This document shows positions 42,443 through 50,770 of a stretch of DNA of 64,000 bases, piece by piece. The notes under the pieces are model-generated. The model searched no databases, had not been told where the DNA came from, and worked only from the letters and a program-made list of their open reading frames with translations. Where the stretch lies: the NCBI GenBank assembly GCA_964640955.1, contig CAZXJI010000002.1, forward strand, positions 186,001 to 250,000, written 5' to 3'. The translations under genes and the position numbers were made by a program. This stretch comes from CAXXOK01 sp964640955. Lineage in GTDB: Bacteria; Bacillota; Clostridia; Christensenellales; Aristaeellaceae. Positions within the stretch are counted from its first letter, which is position 1, and every line of letters starts with the position of its first letter.

Positions 42443-43702
42443 TCACAGCAGGACGGCGGCGACCTTCCTGACCGCCTTCACAACGTCGTCCACATCCTCG
42501 GCCGTCCACGTCGTGCCGATCATCAGATCGACGTTGCGGCGGAGGATCTCGGTTGAGCGCAGGCACATATCGGCACTGTAGCGAACGGGCGGATGGACCG
42601 CGGTAAAGGGAAATCCGCTGTTATCCGCCGTGCGCTGATGGAGCAACTGCGGCTGCATGTAAACGGGTTCGCCGTTGTAGAGCCGGCCGAAGGGGATGCC
42701 CTCCGCACAGACGGCTTTCAGGAAAGCCGGCACGCGCGTGCAATCGTCCAAAAGCAGCACCAGCGCGTTGCCAGCGTCGCCCTCCTCGTCGTTAATGCGT
42801 CGGAACGAAAAGCCTCCGATGCCGGAAAGCCCTTCCTTAAGCATCTTCTTGGTTTTGCGCATTCTGCGGAGCATTTCGGGCAGCTTCCTGATCTGTTCCA
42901 GCGCAACCGCGCCGGTAAACTCGCTCATACGGTAGTTTTGACCGATGAAGATATCCGCGGCTTCGTTGCCGGCCAGGAAGCCTTCTTTTTCCCGGTACAT
43001 GCCCTGGTCGTGATAACGTACGGCGCGCTCATAGAGGCGGTCGTCGTTCGTCACCACCACGCCGCCTTCGCCGGTCGTCAGGATTTTGTTCATTTGGAGG
43101 CTGAACGCGTTCACATCTCCAAACGTGCCCACCGGGCGTCCGCGGTAGGTCGCGCCGCAGGACTGTGCCGCATCCTCGATGACGAGAACGTTCTTCCGCT
43201 TGGCTATTTCCATCAGCCGATCCATTTCGCAGGGATTTCCCAGGATCGGAACCGGCATGACCGCCTTAACGTCGCTGTTCAGCAGGGCCTCCAGGCGGTC
43301 GGGATCCAGGCTCAGGCTCTCGTCGATCTCGGCAAAGACAGGCACGCCTCCGGCGCAGACGACGGCACCGGCGCTGGCAATAAACGTACACGCGGGCACG
43401 ACGACCTTATCCCCGGGGCCGACGTTCGCCGCCTTGAGCGCGCATATGACCGCCGCCGTGCCGGAAGTGACCCCTACGGCATGGCGAACGGACAGATACG
43501 AGGAAAACTCCTTTTCGAACGCTTTTGTTTTTCCCTGAAGGTCGGGCCCATAAAAACGAAAGGGAGAGCGACTTGCCACAACGGCGTCGACCGCCTCCGC
43601 CTCCGCGTGGTCGTACATCATCGCGCCGGGGTAGTAGGGGGGGAACGCTTTCGTCCTGACTTTTTCGCCGCCGTTCATATGAAGCGTAGGATTGTCCGCC
43701 AT
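42443..43702 (-). CDS. DegT/DnrJ/EryC1/StrS family aminotransferase
   Basis: PLP-dependent sugar aminotransferase, 419 aa. The PLP Lys is K206 in SLQMNKILTTGEGG, the cofactor-pairing Asp is D177 in VIEDAAQSCGA, and the N-terminal SGTAAVICAL binds the phosphate. YRMSEFTGAVALEQ follows as in the family. First gene of the seven-gene operon, with AAAGGT 10 nt before the ATG. DegT enzymes usually build amino sugars. In this context, with a glutamate dehydrogenase, an amidohydrolase and a sugar importer, the catabolic direction (amino sugar to keto sugar) is proposed as inference. Confidence 0.9.
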   Translation of the reverse strand: MADNPTLHMNGGEKVRTKAFPPYYPGAMMYDHAEAEAVDAVVASRSPFRFYGPDLQGKTKAFEKEFSSYLSVRHAVGVTSGTAAVICALKAANVGPGDKVVVPACTFIASAGAVVCAGGVPVFAEIDESLSLDPDRLEALLNSDVKAVMPVPILGNPCEMDRLMEIAKRKNVLVIEDAAQSCGATYRGRPVGTFGDVNAFSLQMNKILTTGEGGVVVTNDDRLYERAVRYHDQGMYREKEGFLAGNEAADIFIGQNYRMSEFTGAVALEQIRKLPEMLRRMRKTKKMLKEGLSGIGGFSFRRINDEEGDAGNALVLLLDDCTRVPAFLKAVCAEGIPFGRLYNGEPVYMQPQLLHQRTADNSGFPFTAVHPPVRYSADMCLRSTEILRRNVDLMIGTTWTAEDVDDVVKAVRKVAAVLL

Positions 43703-43743
43703 CGGTGTTCAGACCTTTCTTGGTTCATCGTTTCGTCGATCTG

Positions 43744-43749
43744 ATTATA
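43744..43749 (-). promoter_or_regulatory. -10 box of the seven-gene operon
   Basis: TATAAT on the minus strand about 42 nt before the aminotransferase ATG. The -35 region is poor, fitting activator-dependent control. Confidence 0.5.
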
Positions 43750-43872
43750 GGCGAGCAAACAGGCGCCGTTCTTCTCCTTTTCGATGAAATACTTGCTGTT
43801 TTCCCCTGAAACGCCTCCCGTCCGGCCGTGCCTGCCCGCCTATGCGCTTCGGCGCAGGGCGTTTCATCTTCC

Positions 43873-43898
43873 TCTCATCATCTCATGGTATAATGAGA
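43873..43898 (+). promoter_or_regulatory. Promoter and operator-like repeats of the OmpR-type system
   Basis: An extended -10 TGGTATAAT (43886-43894) lies inside the inverted repeat TCTCAT-N6-ATGAGA (43881-43898). A second TCTCAT copy sits at 43873-43878. OmpR-type regulators bind direct repeats, so autoregulation is plausible. Confidence 0.55.
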
Positions 43899-43920
43899 GA
43901 AAGGCAAGGAGGGCCAGAGA

Positions 43921-44595
43921 ATGCGGCTTCTGATCGTGGAGGATGACGGCGCGCTGCGCGCCGTGCTCGAAAAGCGTCTGTCGGCGGAGGGCTATGCCGT
44001 GGACGCCTGCGCGACCGGCACGGACGGCCTGGATTACGCGATGTCCATGGACTACGACGGCATAGTTCTGGACATCATGCTGCCGGGCATCGACGGGCTC
44101 GAAATTCTGCGCCGTCTGCGTGCCGCCAAAAGCGGCTGCCCGGTGCTTATGCTGACCGCGCGGGACGCCGTGGCCGACCGCGTAAAGGGCCTCAATACGG
44201 GCGCGGACGATTATCTGATAAAGCCTTTCGCCTTTGACGAACTGCTGGCGCGGGTCCGTGCGCTGCTCCGCAAGCATACGCCGGATCGCTCGCCGCTGCT
44301 GACCGCCGCCGATCTGGAAATGGATACCACCCTGCGCACGGTCACGCGCGCAGGGCGGCGGATCGAGCTGACCGCCAAGGAATACGCCATGCTGGAATAC
44401 CTCCTGCGCAACGCCGGGCAGGTGCTTACGCGCGACCAGATCATCGACCACGTGTGGAACTACGAATCCGGCTTCGCCTCCAACCTCGTGGACGTCTATA
44501 TCGGCTATCTGCGCGGCAAAATCGATCGGGACGCCTCCGTCCGGCTCCTGCACACCGTGCGCGGCGCGGGCTACGTTTTGCGGGCGGAGGCGTGA
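43921..44595 (+). CDS. OmpR/PhoB family response regulator
   Basis: DNA-binding response regulator, 224 aa. The receiver has acidic residues E7-D8-D9, the phosphoacceptor D51 and K101 in YLIKPFAF. The C-terminal winged helix (about 125-224) has ELTAKEYAMLEYLLRNAGQVLTR and the family ending LLHTVRGAGYVLR. AAGGAGGG lies 7 nt before the ATG. It is followed after 3 nt by its kinase. The target genes are not evident from position; the next operon has its own AraC-type pair. Confidence 0.95.
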   Translation: MRLLIVEDDGALRAVLEKRLSAEGYAVDACATGTDGLDYAMSMDYDGIVLDIMLPGIDGLEILRRLRAAKSGCPVLMLTARDAVADRVKGLNTGADDYLIKPFAFDELLARVRALLRKHTPDRSPLLTAADLEMDTTLRTVTRAGRRIELTAKEYAMLEYLLRNAGQVLTRDQIIDHVWNYESGFASNLVDVYIGYLRGKIDRDASVRLLHTVRGAGYVLRAEA

Positions 44596-44598
44596 CCG

Positions 44599-45948
44599 AT
44601 GTTCAGGCGATTGCGGCTTAAGGATAAAATGACGCTGTGGTACACGCTGCTCACGTTTCTGACCGTGGCGGCGTTTGCCTGCGCGCTGTATTGGATGACG
44701 GGCTACATCCTCAACGAAATGCTGGAGAAGGACGTCGGCCTTTTGATGCGGCAGATTACCGCGCAGATCGAAAACGAAAACGGGCTGCTCACGTTTGAAA
44801 ACGAGGTGCCCATTTCACCGAGCAATATGTTCTTTGTGACCGAGGAAGACGGCAGCGAGCTTGCCTCCTACGGCGACGACATCACCCTGTTCGACCGTGT
44901 TCCCGTCAGTCCGAATGCATTCCAAACGGCGCGGGGCGGCGCGCAGCGCTGGCTGCTGCTCGACTCCGGCGTCATTACGGTGGACAGCTTCCGCATCCGC
45001 GTGCGTGTGGCGGGCTCGCTGGCTACGAACGACCGGGTGCTCTCCGCGATGCGGTTGATTTTCTTTATCAGCATCCCCATCATCGTGCTGCTCTCGCTGC
45101 TGGGCGGGCAGTTCATCGCCAGACGCTCGCTCACGCCGATCCGGCAGATCATCCGCAGCGCCGGCCTCATAGCGCAGGGCGATCTTTCCGCGCGCATCCC
45201 CGCCGCGCCCTCCCGGGACGAGCTCGGCGAACTGACGGATACGCTGAACCACATGCTGCAAAGCGTGGAGGAGACCTTCCAACGCGAAAAGCGGTTCACC
45301 TCGGACGCCTCGCACGAGCTGCGCACGCCGGTGGCTGTCATCCGCGCCTATGCCGAAAGCCTGCGCGCGGAGAAGGGCCTTTCGCGGGAACAGGCTTCGT
45401 CGCTGGATACCGTGATCGCGGAATGCGCGCGGATGCAAAAGATCATCGCGCAGCTGCTCACCATCACGCGCGTGGAGGAGGGGCGGTACCCCGTCTGTCC
45501 GGAAAACGTGGACCTGCGCGCCGTTGCGTGCGGCGTGGCGGAAACCCTCGCGGGCGGCCTGGCCGAGCGGGAAATATCGCTTGCGGTAGAGGTGCCGGAG
45601 GGCCTTACGCTGAACGCCGATCAGAGCCTGATAACCGAAATGCTGCTGAACCTGGTCGAAAACGCGATCAAGTACGGCAAGCCCGGCGGGCATGTGGTGA
45701 TCGGCGCGCTGCGGCGGGAGCAAACGGTTGAAACGCAGGTTCGGGACAACGGCATCGGGATGGCCGCGGAAAATTTGCCGCATATTTTCGAGCGCTTCTA
45801 TCGGGTGGACAGCGCCCGGGACCGCAGCGGCACGGGGCTCGGGCTTTCGATCGTGGAATGGATCGTAAAGGCCCATCACGGCCGGATTACGGTGCAAAGC
45901 CGGCCGGACGAGGGCACGGTTTTCACGGTTTTCCTGCCCCGGGGCTGA
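44599..45948 (+). CDS. Membrane sensor histidine kinase, EnvZ/PhoR type
   Basis: Two-helix kinase, 449 aa. Helix 1 is about 17-38, a short extracellular sensor of about 115 residues follows, and helix 2 is about 154-172. HAMP follows with ELTDTLNHMLQ. The phosphoacceptor is H239 in SDASHELRTPVAVIRAY. ATPase boxes are NLVENAIKYG, VRDNGIGM and GTGLGLSIVEWIV. It begins 3 nt after the regulator. The stimulus is unknown; the small sensor contrasts with the Cache-like kinases elsewhere in the window. Confidence 0.95.
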   Translation: MFRRLRLKDKMTLWYTLLTFLTVAAFACALYWMTGYILNEMLEKDVGLLMRQITAQIENENGLLTFENEVPISPSNMFFVTEEDGSELASYGDDITLFDRVPVSPNAFQTARGGAQRWLLLDSGVITVDSFRIRVRVAGSLATNDRVLSAMRLIFFISIPIIVLLSLLGGQFIARRSLTPIRQIIRSAGLIAQGDLSARIPAAPSRDELGELTDTLNHMLQSVEETFQREKRFTSDASHELRTPVAVIRAYAESLRAEKGLSREQASSLDTVIAECARMQKIIAQLLTITRVEEGRYPVCPENVDLRAVACGVAETLAGGLAEREISLAVEVPEGLTLNADQSLITEMLLNLVENAIKYGKPGGHVVIGALRREQTVETQVRDNGIGMAAENLPHIFERFYRVDSARDRSGTGLGLSIVEWIVKAHHGRITVQSRPDEGTVFTVFLPRG

Positions 45949-46103
45949 AACCCGTCGGGCACGGCGCCGCGTTCGGGGCGAAGCTCCGCGCGCTCGGCGC
46001 CTTCCGTCGTTTTCCGGGTTCAAAACACGCTCTCGTTTGTATCATCAGGCATAAAAGTGTAGTTTTCCGGATAAGGATGTCGCCTGTTTTTCACCGGGCG
46101 ATT

Positions 46104-46112
46104 TGCTATACT
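46104..46112 (+). promoter_or_regulatory. Extended -10 promoter of the arabino-oligosaccharide operon
   Basis: TGCTATACT, about 50 nt before the binding-protein ATG, without a clear -35. The rest of the 214-nt gap from 45949 shows only short GC-rich repeats. Confidence 0.55.
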
Positions 46113-46162
46113 GAGCACAGCAGGAGCGCGAAGCGTTCTCAACATCATAAGGAGGTCCCGCT

Positions 46163-47422
46163 ATGAAGAAACTGTTCGGTATCGTATTGGCCCTGGCACT
46201 GCTTCTGTCGAGCGCAAGTTTTGCCTGCGCCGAGGACAACAGCGTGATCGAGATCAACATCTATCACCACATGAGCGCGGATACCGCCCGCGGACAGGCG
46301 ACCGAAAAGATCCTCGAAATGTTCAACGAGGAATACGCCGGCATATACAAGGCGGTTTCCAGCGTCAACCCGGATTTCCCCACCTATCAGGAGAAGGTCA
46401 AGGCGATGATCGCCGCGGACGAAACGCCCGATATCTTCTGCTACAACTACAACCCCAACGACCTTTCCCGGCAGAATTCCGGAAAGCTTATGGATTTCAC
46501 GCCCTATATGGACGATGCGTGGAAAGCCTGCTTCAAGCAGAGCGACCTGGATCTGCTCACGCTGGACGGACACCTGTACTCCATCCCGCGCGCCCAGCAA
46601 TCCGCCGTGTTCTACTACAACACGGAGCTTTTGGCGGCGGCCGGATACGACCACTTCCCCACCACCTGGGACGAGTTTTTCGCCTGCTGCGAGGCGCTCA
46701 AGAATAACGGCGTCGCCGCCATCTCGCTGTACACGGCGGACGATGCCTGGTATGCCACCGGCTTCCTGACGTACGCGTTCGCTTCCTTCGCCGGTTCCGA
46801 GCTGGCCAACAGCGGCACCATCGAGTGCGACGAGATGGTGAAGGCGGCCGAGTACCTGCAAAAGGCGTTCACCTACACCACGGGCGACGCCGTCGGCGCC
46901 AACTACTCCGTGGCTTCCAACAACTTCGCGACCGGCAAAACGGCCATGGTCATCGACGGCCCCTGGCTGATGGGTTCGCTGCCCGAGGATATCAGCGGGA
47001 AGATCGCCGTCGGCATCGCCCCCTCCTTCCAGGACGGCAAGATTCAGGACAACTACCAGGTGACCGACGCGCAGTCCCCGTGGGCGGCCGCGGCCCAGTC
47101 CGACCCCGCGAAGGCGGAAGCCGTGGTCACGCTGCTCAAGTACCTCACCAGCGAGACCGCCGCGAAGATCTACACCCTGGAAGGCAGCGAATACCAGTCC
47201 GCCAAGATGACGCTTACCGACGAGGACATGGCGTCCATGAGCGCCCTGCAGAAGGAATACTATAACGTCTATTCCACCGGTTCCGAAAACATCGTGAACA
47301 TCCAGCGCAACCTTTCCAGCGCCGCCAACGCCGCGCTGCCCTCGCTGATCGAGTCCCTGGTGCTGGGCGAGATGGACGCGCAGGAGTTCGTATCGCAGCT
47401 TGCCGCCGAAAACGACTATTGA
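46163..47422 (+). CDS. Sugar-binding protein of ABC transporter (family 1)
   Basis: Extracytoplasmic binding protein, 419 aa. The signal peptide ends FACA before EDNSV; the Cys lies at the -2 position of the cut, so it is not a lipobox. Family-1 features are MFNEEYAGIYKAV, IPRAQQSAVFYYNTELL, TGKTAMVIDGPWLMGSLPEDI and AKAEAVVTLLKYLTS. AAGGAGG precedes the ATG. First gene of an operon containing GH127 and GH43, which suggests arabino-oligosaccharide ligands. A GCAA-loop terminator follows. Confidence 0.93.
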   Translation: MKKLFGIVLALALLLSSASFACAEDNSVIEINIYHHMSADTARGQATEKILEMFNEEYAGIYKAVSSVNPDFPTYQEKVKAMIAADETPDIFCYNYNPNDLSRQNSGKLMDFTPYMDDAWKACFKQSDLDLLTLDGHLYSIPRAQQSAVFYYNTELLAAAGYDHFPTTWDEFFACCEALKNNGVAAISLYTADDAWYATGFLTYAFASFAGSELANSGTIECDEMVKAAEYLQKAFTYTTGDAVGANYSVASNNFATGKTAMVIDGPWLMGSLPEDISGKIAVGIAPSFQDGKIQDNYQVTDAQSPWAAAAQSDPAKAEAVVTLLKYLTSETAAKIYTLEGSEYQSAKMTLTDEDMASMSALQKEYYNVYSTGSENIVNIQRNLSSAANAALPSLIESLVLGEMDAQEFVSQLAAENDY

Positions 47423-47450
47423 CTCGCCGGCGTTAAGTCCCGTATTCTGC

Positions 47451-47479
47451 AGCGGGAGAGGGCAACCTCTCCCGCTTTT
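47451..47479 (+). terminator. Intra-operon terminator after the binding-protein gene
   Basis: An 11-bp perfect stem (47451-47461 with 47466-47476), a GCAA tetraloop and TTTT. It lies between binding protein and first permease, so it should keep binding-protein mRNA in excess over permease mRNA. Confidence 0.85.
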
Positions 47480-47496
47480 AAGGGGGGAAAACGACC

Positions 47497-48384
47497 GTGC
47501 AAAGCGCGCGCAACGGGCTTACAAACAACCGCGCCTTCTGGTATACCGTTCCGGCCCTGCTGATGACGCTGGTTTTCTTCATCGTTCCGTTGGTTTATCT
47601 GGTCACGGTCTCCTTATACAAATGGAACGGCCTGGGCGCCATGGAGTTTACGGGCCTGGGCAACTATAGCTACATCTTCCGCAGCGTCAGTTTCCACAAG
47701 GCGCTCAGGGTCACGTTCTGGTGGCTCGCGGCGGCGCTGCTTTTGCATATTCCGTTCGGCCTGCTCCTGTCGCTGCTGCTCAACCGCCGCCCCGCAGGCT
47801 GGAAATTCCTGCGGGTGATGTACTTTATCCCCAACGTCATCTCCACGACCGCCGTCGCCTTTATGTGGTATTTCATCTATCACGCGGACATGGGTATTCT
47901 CAACGCCTTCCTGCGCGCCGTGGGCCTCGGGCAGTACGCGCGCGCGTGGCTTGGGAACGTCGATACGGCGCTGTTTTGCAACATGGTGCCCTTCATCCTG
48001 TACGTGGGGCTGACCAGCATCATTTTTCTCACCCAGCTTTCCACGGTCCCCCACGAGCTGTACGAGGCCGCCGAAATCGACGGCGCGAACGCGCTTCAAA
48101 AGGACCGGTACGTATCCCTGCCGATGCTCAAACCGGCGCTCGTCACCAACGTCATGCTCAACTGCGCCTTCTGCCTGCGGACGTTCGAGTATCCGTTCCT
48201 GATGACGTCGGGCGGCCCCTCCGGCAGCACCACCAACCTTGCGCTCTACATTTACCGGGAAATGATGAGCGCCAACCGCTACGGCGTCTCCATGGCGGCC
48301 GGGCTGGTGACGGTTTTGCTGGGCGTGGTGCTGATGACCGGCGTAACGCTTTTGCAGCGGGAAAGGCGGGTGAGGGAACCGTGA
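47497..48384 (+). CDS. Sugar ABC transporter permease, MalF/UgpA type
   Basis: Membrane subunit of a CUT1 importer, 295 aa, from GTG with GGGGGG/AAGG upstream. Landmarks are VSLYKWNGLGAMEFTGLGNY in the first outer loop, VISTTAVAFMWYFIYH, and the EAA loop EAAEIDGANALQKDRYVSLP. The stop overlaps the next start (GTGA). Confidence 0.93.
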   Translation: MQSARNGLTNNRAFWYTVPALLMTLVFFIVPLVYLVTVSLYKWNGLGAMEFTGLGNYSYIFRSVSFHKALRVTFWWLAAALLLHIPFGLLLSLLLNRRPAGWKFLRVMYFIPNVISTTAVAFMWYFIYHADMGILNAFLRAVGLGQYARAWLGNVDTALFCNMVPFILYVGLTSIIFLTQLSTVPHELYEAAEIDGANALQKDRYVSLPMLKPALVTNVMLNCAFCLRTFEYPFLMTSGGPSGSTTNLALYIYREMMSANRYGVSMAAGLVTVLLGVVLMTGVTLLQRERRVREP

Positions 48385-49208
48385 ACCGTACCCATCGGCT
48401 GACCACAGCGCTTACGTATGCGTTTTTATACCTGGTGCTGCTGGTGATGATCGTGCCCTTCCTATGGCTCATCGTCTCCTCGTTTCGGCCCAACCTGGAG
48501 CTGTTCAGCAATCCCTTCTCCTTTTCGCGCAACCTGAGCCTGGATAACTACGCCGCGGTGCTGTCCAGCCACCCGATGTTCTTATACCTGTTCAACACCG
48601 TTGCGGTGACCGCGCTGGCGACCGTCGCCGACGTCGCCGTCGGCGTCATGGCGGGGTACGGCCTGATGCACCATTTCAGGGGCAGGAGCGTAACGTCGTT
48701 CCTGCTGGCGCTGGGCCTGTTCATCCCGACCAACGCCTTTCTGGTGCCCTACTACATTATGGTCAACGGCATGGGCCTGTACGATACGCTCTGGGGCATC
48801 GCCTTTACCTACGCGGGCATCAACCTGCCCATTACGATCATGGTGGTGCGCGGCTACATGGGCACGCTTCCGGCCGAGCTTACGGAGAGCGCGCACATCG
48901 ACGGCGCGACCACCCTGCAGACGATGACGCGCATCATTCTGCCCGTGAGTATCCCGGGCATCGTGACCGCCTGCGTCTTTGTGGTGATCCAGTGCTGGAA
49001 CGAGCTGCTTTTCGCCAACATCCTCAACCAGAACGACGTTTCCCGCACGCTTCAGGTCGCCATCCGTTCCTTCCTGACCACGTTCGAGGCCAATTACGCC
49101 TACGCCTTCGCCGCGATGGTGCTGGCCATCCTGCCCACGATCCTCATTTACAGCCTGCTGACCAACCAGATCATCAGCGGCATGACGGCGGGCGCCATAA
49201 AGGGTTAG
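48381..49208 (+). CDS. Sugar ABC transporter permease, MalG/UgpE type
   Basis: Second permease, 275 aa. The start is GTG 48381, overlapping the MalF-type stop by 4 nt; the frame is open further upstream only inside that gene. It has FLWLIVSSFRP in the first loop, the EAA loop ESAHIDGATTLQTMTRIILP, and the ending LTNQIISGMTAGAIKG. No dedicated ATPase gene lies nearby. Confidence 0.94.
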   Translation: MNRTHRLTTALTYAFLYLVLLVMIVPFLWLIVSSFRPNLELFSNPFSFSRNLSLDNYAAVLSSHPMFLYLFNTVAVTALATVADVAVGVMAGYGLMHHFRGRSVTSFLLALGLFIPTNAFLVPYYIMVNGMGLYDTLWGIAFTYAGINLPITIMVVRGYMGTLPAELTESAHIDGATTLQTMTRIILPVSIPGIVTACVFVVIQCWNELLFANILNQNDVSRTLQVAIRSFLTTFEANYAYAFAAMVLAILPTILIYSLLTNQIISGMTAGAIKG

Positions 49209-49249
49209 CCCGCACCCGCAGCGAAAACGAAGGGAGGGAGGCGAAGCGT

Positions 49250-50770
49250 ATGCGCGTGCTGATCGTAGAGGGCGAAGCCCTGATCCGCGAAGGGCTAATG
49301 ACGCTGGTGGACTGGGCCGCGGAAGGCTTCGGCGAGGTGATCGGCTGTGAGAACGCCGTGGACGCGCTGGACAACCTTACCGACCGGGGCGCCGATCTGG
49401 TCATTACGGACATTTTTATGGATTCCATTTCCGGCCTGGACATGATCGAGATGGCTCAGCGGCTGGACGTGCATACGAATTTCGTGATCCTGACGGGGCA
49501 CGGGCTGTTCGAGCACGCGCAGCGCGCCGTGGACCTGGGCGTGAAGCGGTTTTTAACCAAGCCGATCCAGCCCGACGAGCTGCGCGCGCTGCTCAGTGAC
49601 ATGCGCGCCGGGATCGCCGAGCAGAAACGCGTGGAGCAGGCGCTCGCGTCCAGCGAGGCCAAGCTCAGGGAATACCACCCGCTCGTGCAGCGCGATTTCT
49701 GGTCCAACCTCTCGCACGAAAACAACCTGGCGGAGGCGGATATCCGCGCCCAGGCCACGCGGTGCGACATCGCCGTGCCCCAAGGGGAAATGCAGTGCGT
49801 CGCCGTGATGCCGGAGAAGAGCGACCTGCGGCAGTCCGACAGCCTCGCCGTTCGCCGGGTAATGGAGGATCTGCTGGGTGAAAAGCTGATTCAATGGCTG
49901 GATCACGGCACGTTCGACCTGCTGATCGTCGCCGGGGAACTGCGCGAGGCGGAAGTCATGTCCCTGCTGGAGGTCATCCGCGCGAATTTCGCACTGCCGA
50001 TGCACATCGGCATCGGGAACCGCTTTGCGCGCCTTTCGGAATTGCAGACCTCCGCGCGCGAGGCGCAGGAAGCCATGCAATCGCTCATGGCGACCAGCGG
50101 CGAATGGTGCTACTTCAGCGATCTGATGCAGGTCCGGCACGCCGCGTACCCGGTGCGGGAGGAAGCCGCCGTGCTCAATTCCATCCGGTTTTGGGACACG
50201 CCCGACGAGGCGGCCGTAAACGCCTTCCTCGCAGCCGTATACCGCACGGAGGACGTTTCGCAGCGCGATCTGATGCTTTTGCGTTTCCAGGTGGCGCTCT
50301 ACGGCGCCGCGGACGATTACGGCGCCGACCTGCCCGCCTTCGCCGTGCCGCCGACGCACGAGGCGATGGCCTCCGCCCACGACCGGCTGACGGCGCTGAT
50401 GGACGCCATCGCCTCCCGTAAGGCGGGTACCCGTCAGCAGGCGATCGAAAGCCTGATCGACCGGGCCAAGCAGATCATCCGCAGCGGATACGCCGACCCC
50501 GATCTGAACGTATCGGCCATCGCCCGGCAATTGTTCATTTCCCCGCAGTACCTATCGCGGCTGTTTCGCAGCGTCTGCGGGGTGACCTGCATGGACTTCA
50601 TCACCTCGGTCCGGCTGGAAGCCGCCAGGGAGCTGCTTCGGGGGACGCAGGTCAAAACGTACGAGATCGCCGCCATGGTCGGCTATAACTACCCGAATTA
50701 CTTCAGCGCCCTGTTCAAAAAGCACGAGCACGTGTCCCCCAAGCAATACCGCATGGAATCCGAACTATGA
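49250..50770 (+). CDS. AraC-type response regulator with unusual acidic pocket
   Basis: Response regulator, 506 aa, start ATG 49250 with GGGAGGG upstream. The receiver has phosphoacceptor D54 in VITDIFMD and K104 in FLTKPIQ, but the usual acidic pair (DD) reads E7-G8 (LIVEGEALIREG), so the Mg-binding second acid is missing. A middle YesN-like region is followed by a C-terminal AraC domain (about 405-505) with LNVSAIARQLFISPQYLSRLFRS and TYEIAAMVGYNYPNYFSALFKKH. It overlaps the kinase start (ATGA) and sits inside the transporter-glycosidase operon it presumably controls. Confidence 0.92.
   Translation: MRVLIVEGEALIREGLMTLVDWAAEGFGEVIGCENAVDALDNLTDRGADLVITDIFMDSISGLDMIEMAQRLDVHTNFVILTGHGLFEHAQRAVDLGVKRFLTKPIQPDELRALLSDMRAGIAEQKRVEQALASSEAKLREYHPLVQRDFWSNLSHENNLAEADIRAQATRCDIAVPQGEMQCVAVMPEKSDLRQSDSLAVRRVMEDLLGEKLIQWLDHGTFDLLIVAGELREAEVMSLLEVIRANFALPMHIGIGNRFARLSELQTSAREAQEAMQSLMATSGEWCYFSDLMQVRHAAYPVREEAAVLNSIRFWDTPDEAAVNAFLAAVYRTEDVSQRDLMLLRFQVALYGAADDYGADLPAFAVPPTHEAMASAHDRLTALMDAIASRKAGTRQQAIESLIDRAKQIIRSGYADPDLNVSAIARQLFISPQYLSRLFRSVCGVTCMDFITSVRLEAARELLRGTQVKTYEIAAMVGYNYPNYFSALFKKHEHVSPKQYRMESEL

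Noticed and set aside
42443..43702. DegT gene as part of a surface-polysaccharide biosynthesis cluster
   Set aside because: There is no glycosyltransferase, nucleotidyltransferase, flippase or polymerase nearby; neighbours are catabolic and transport genes.
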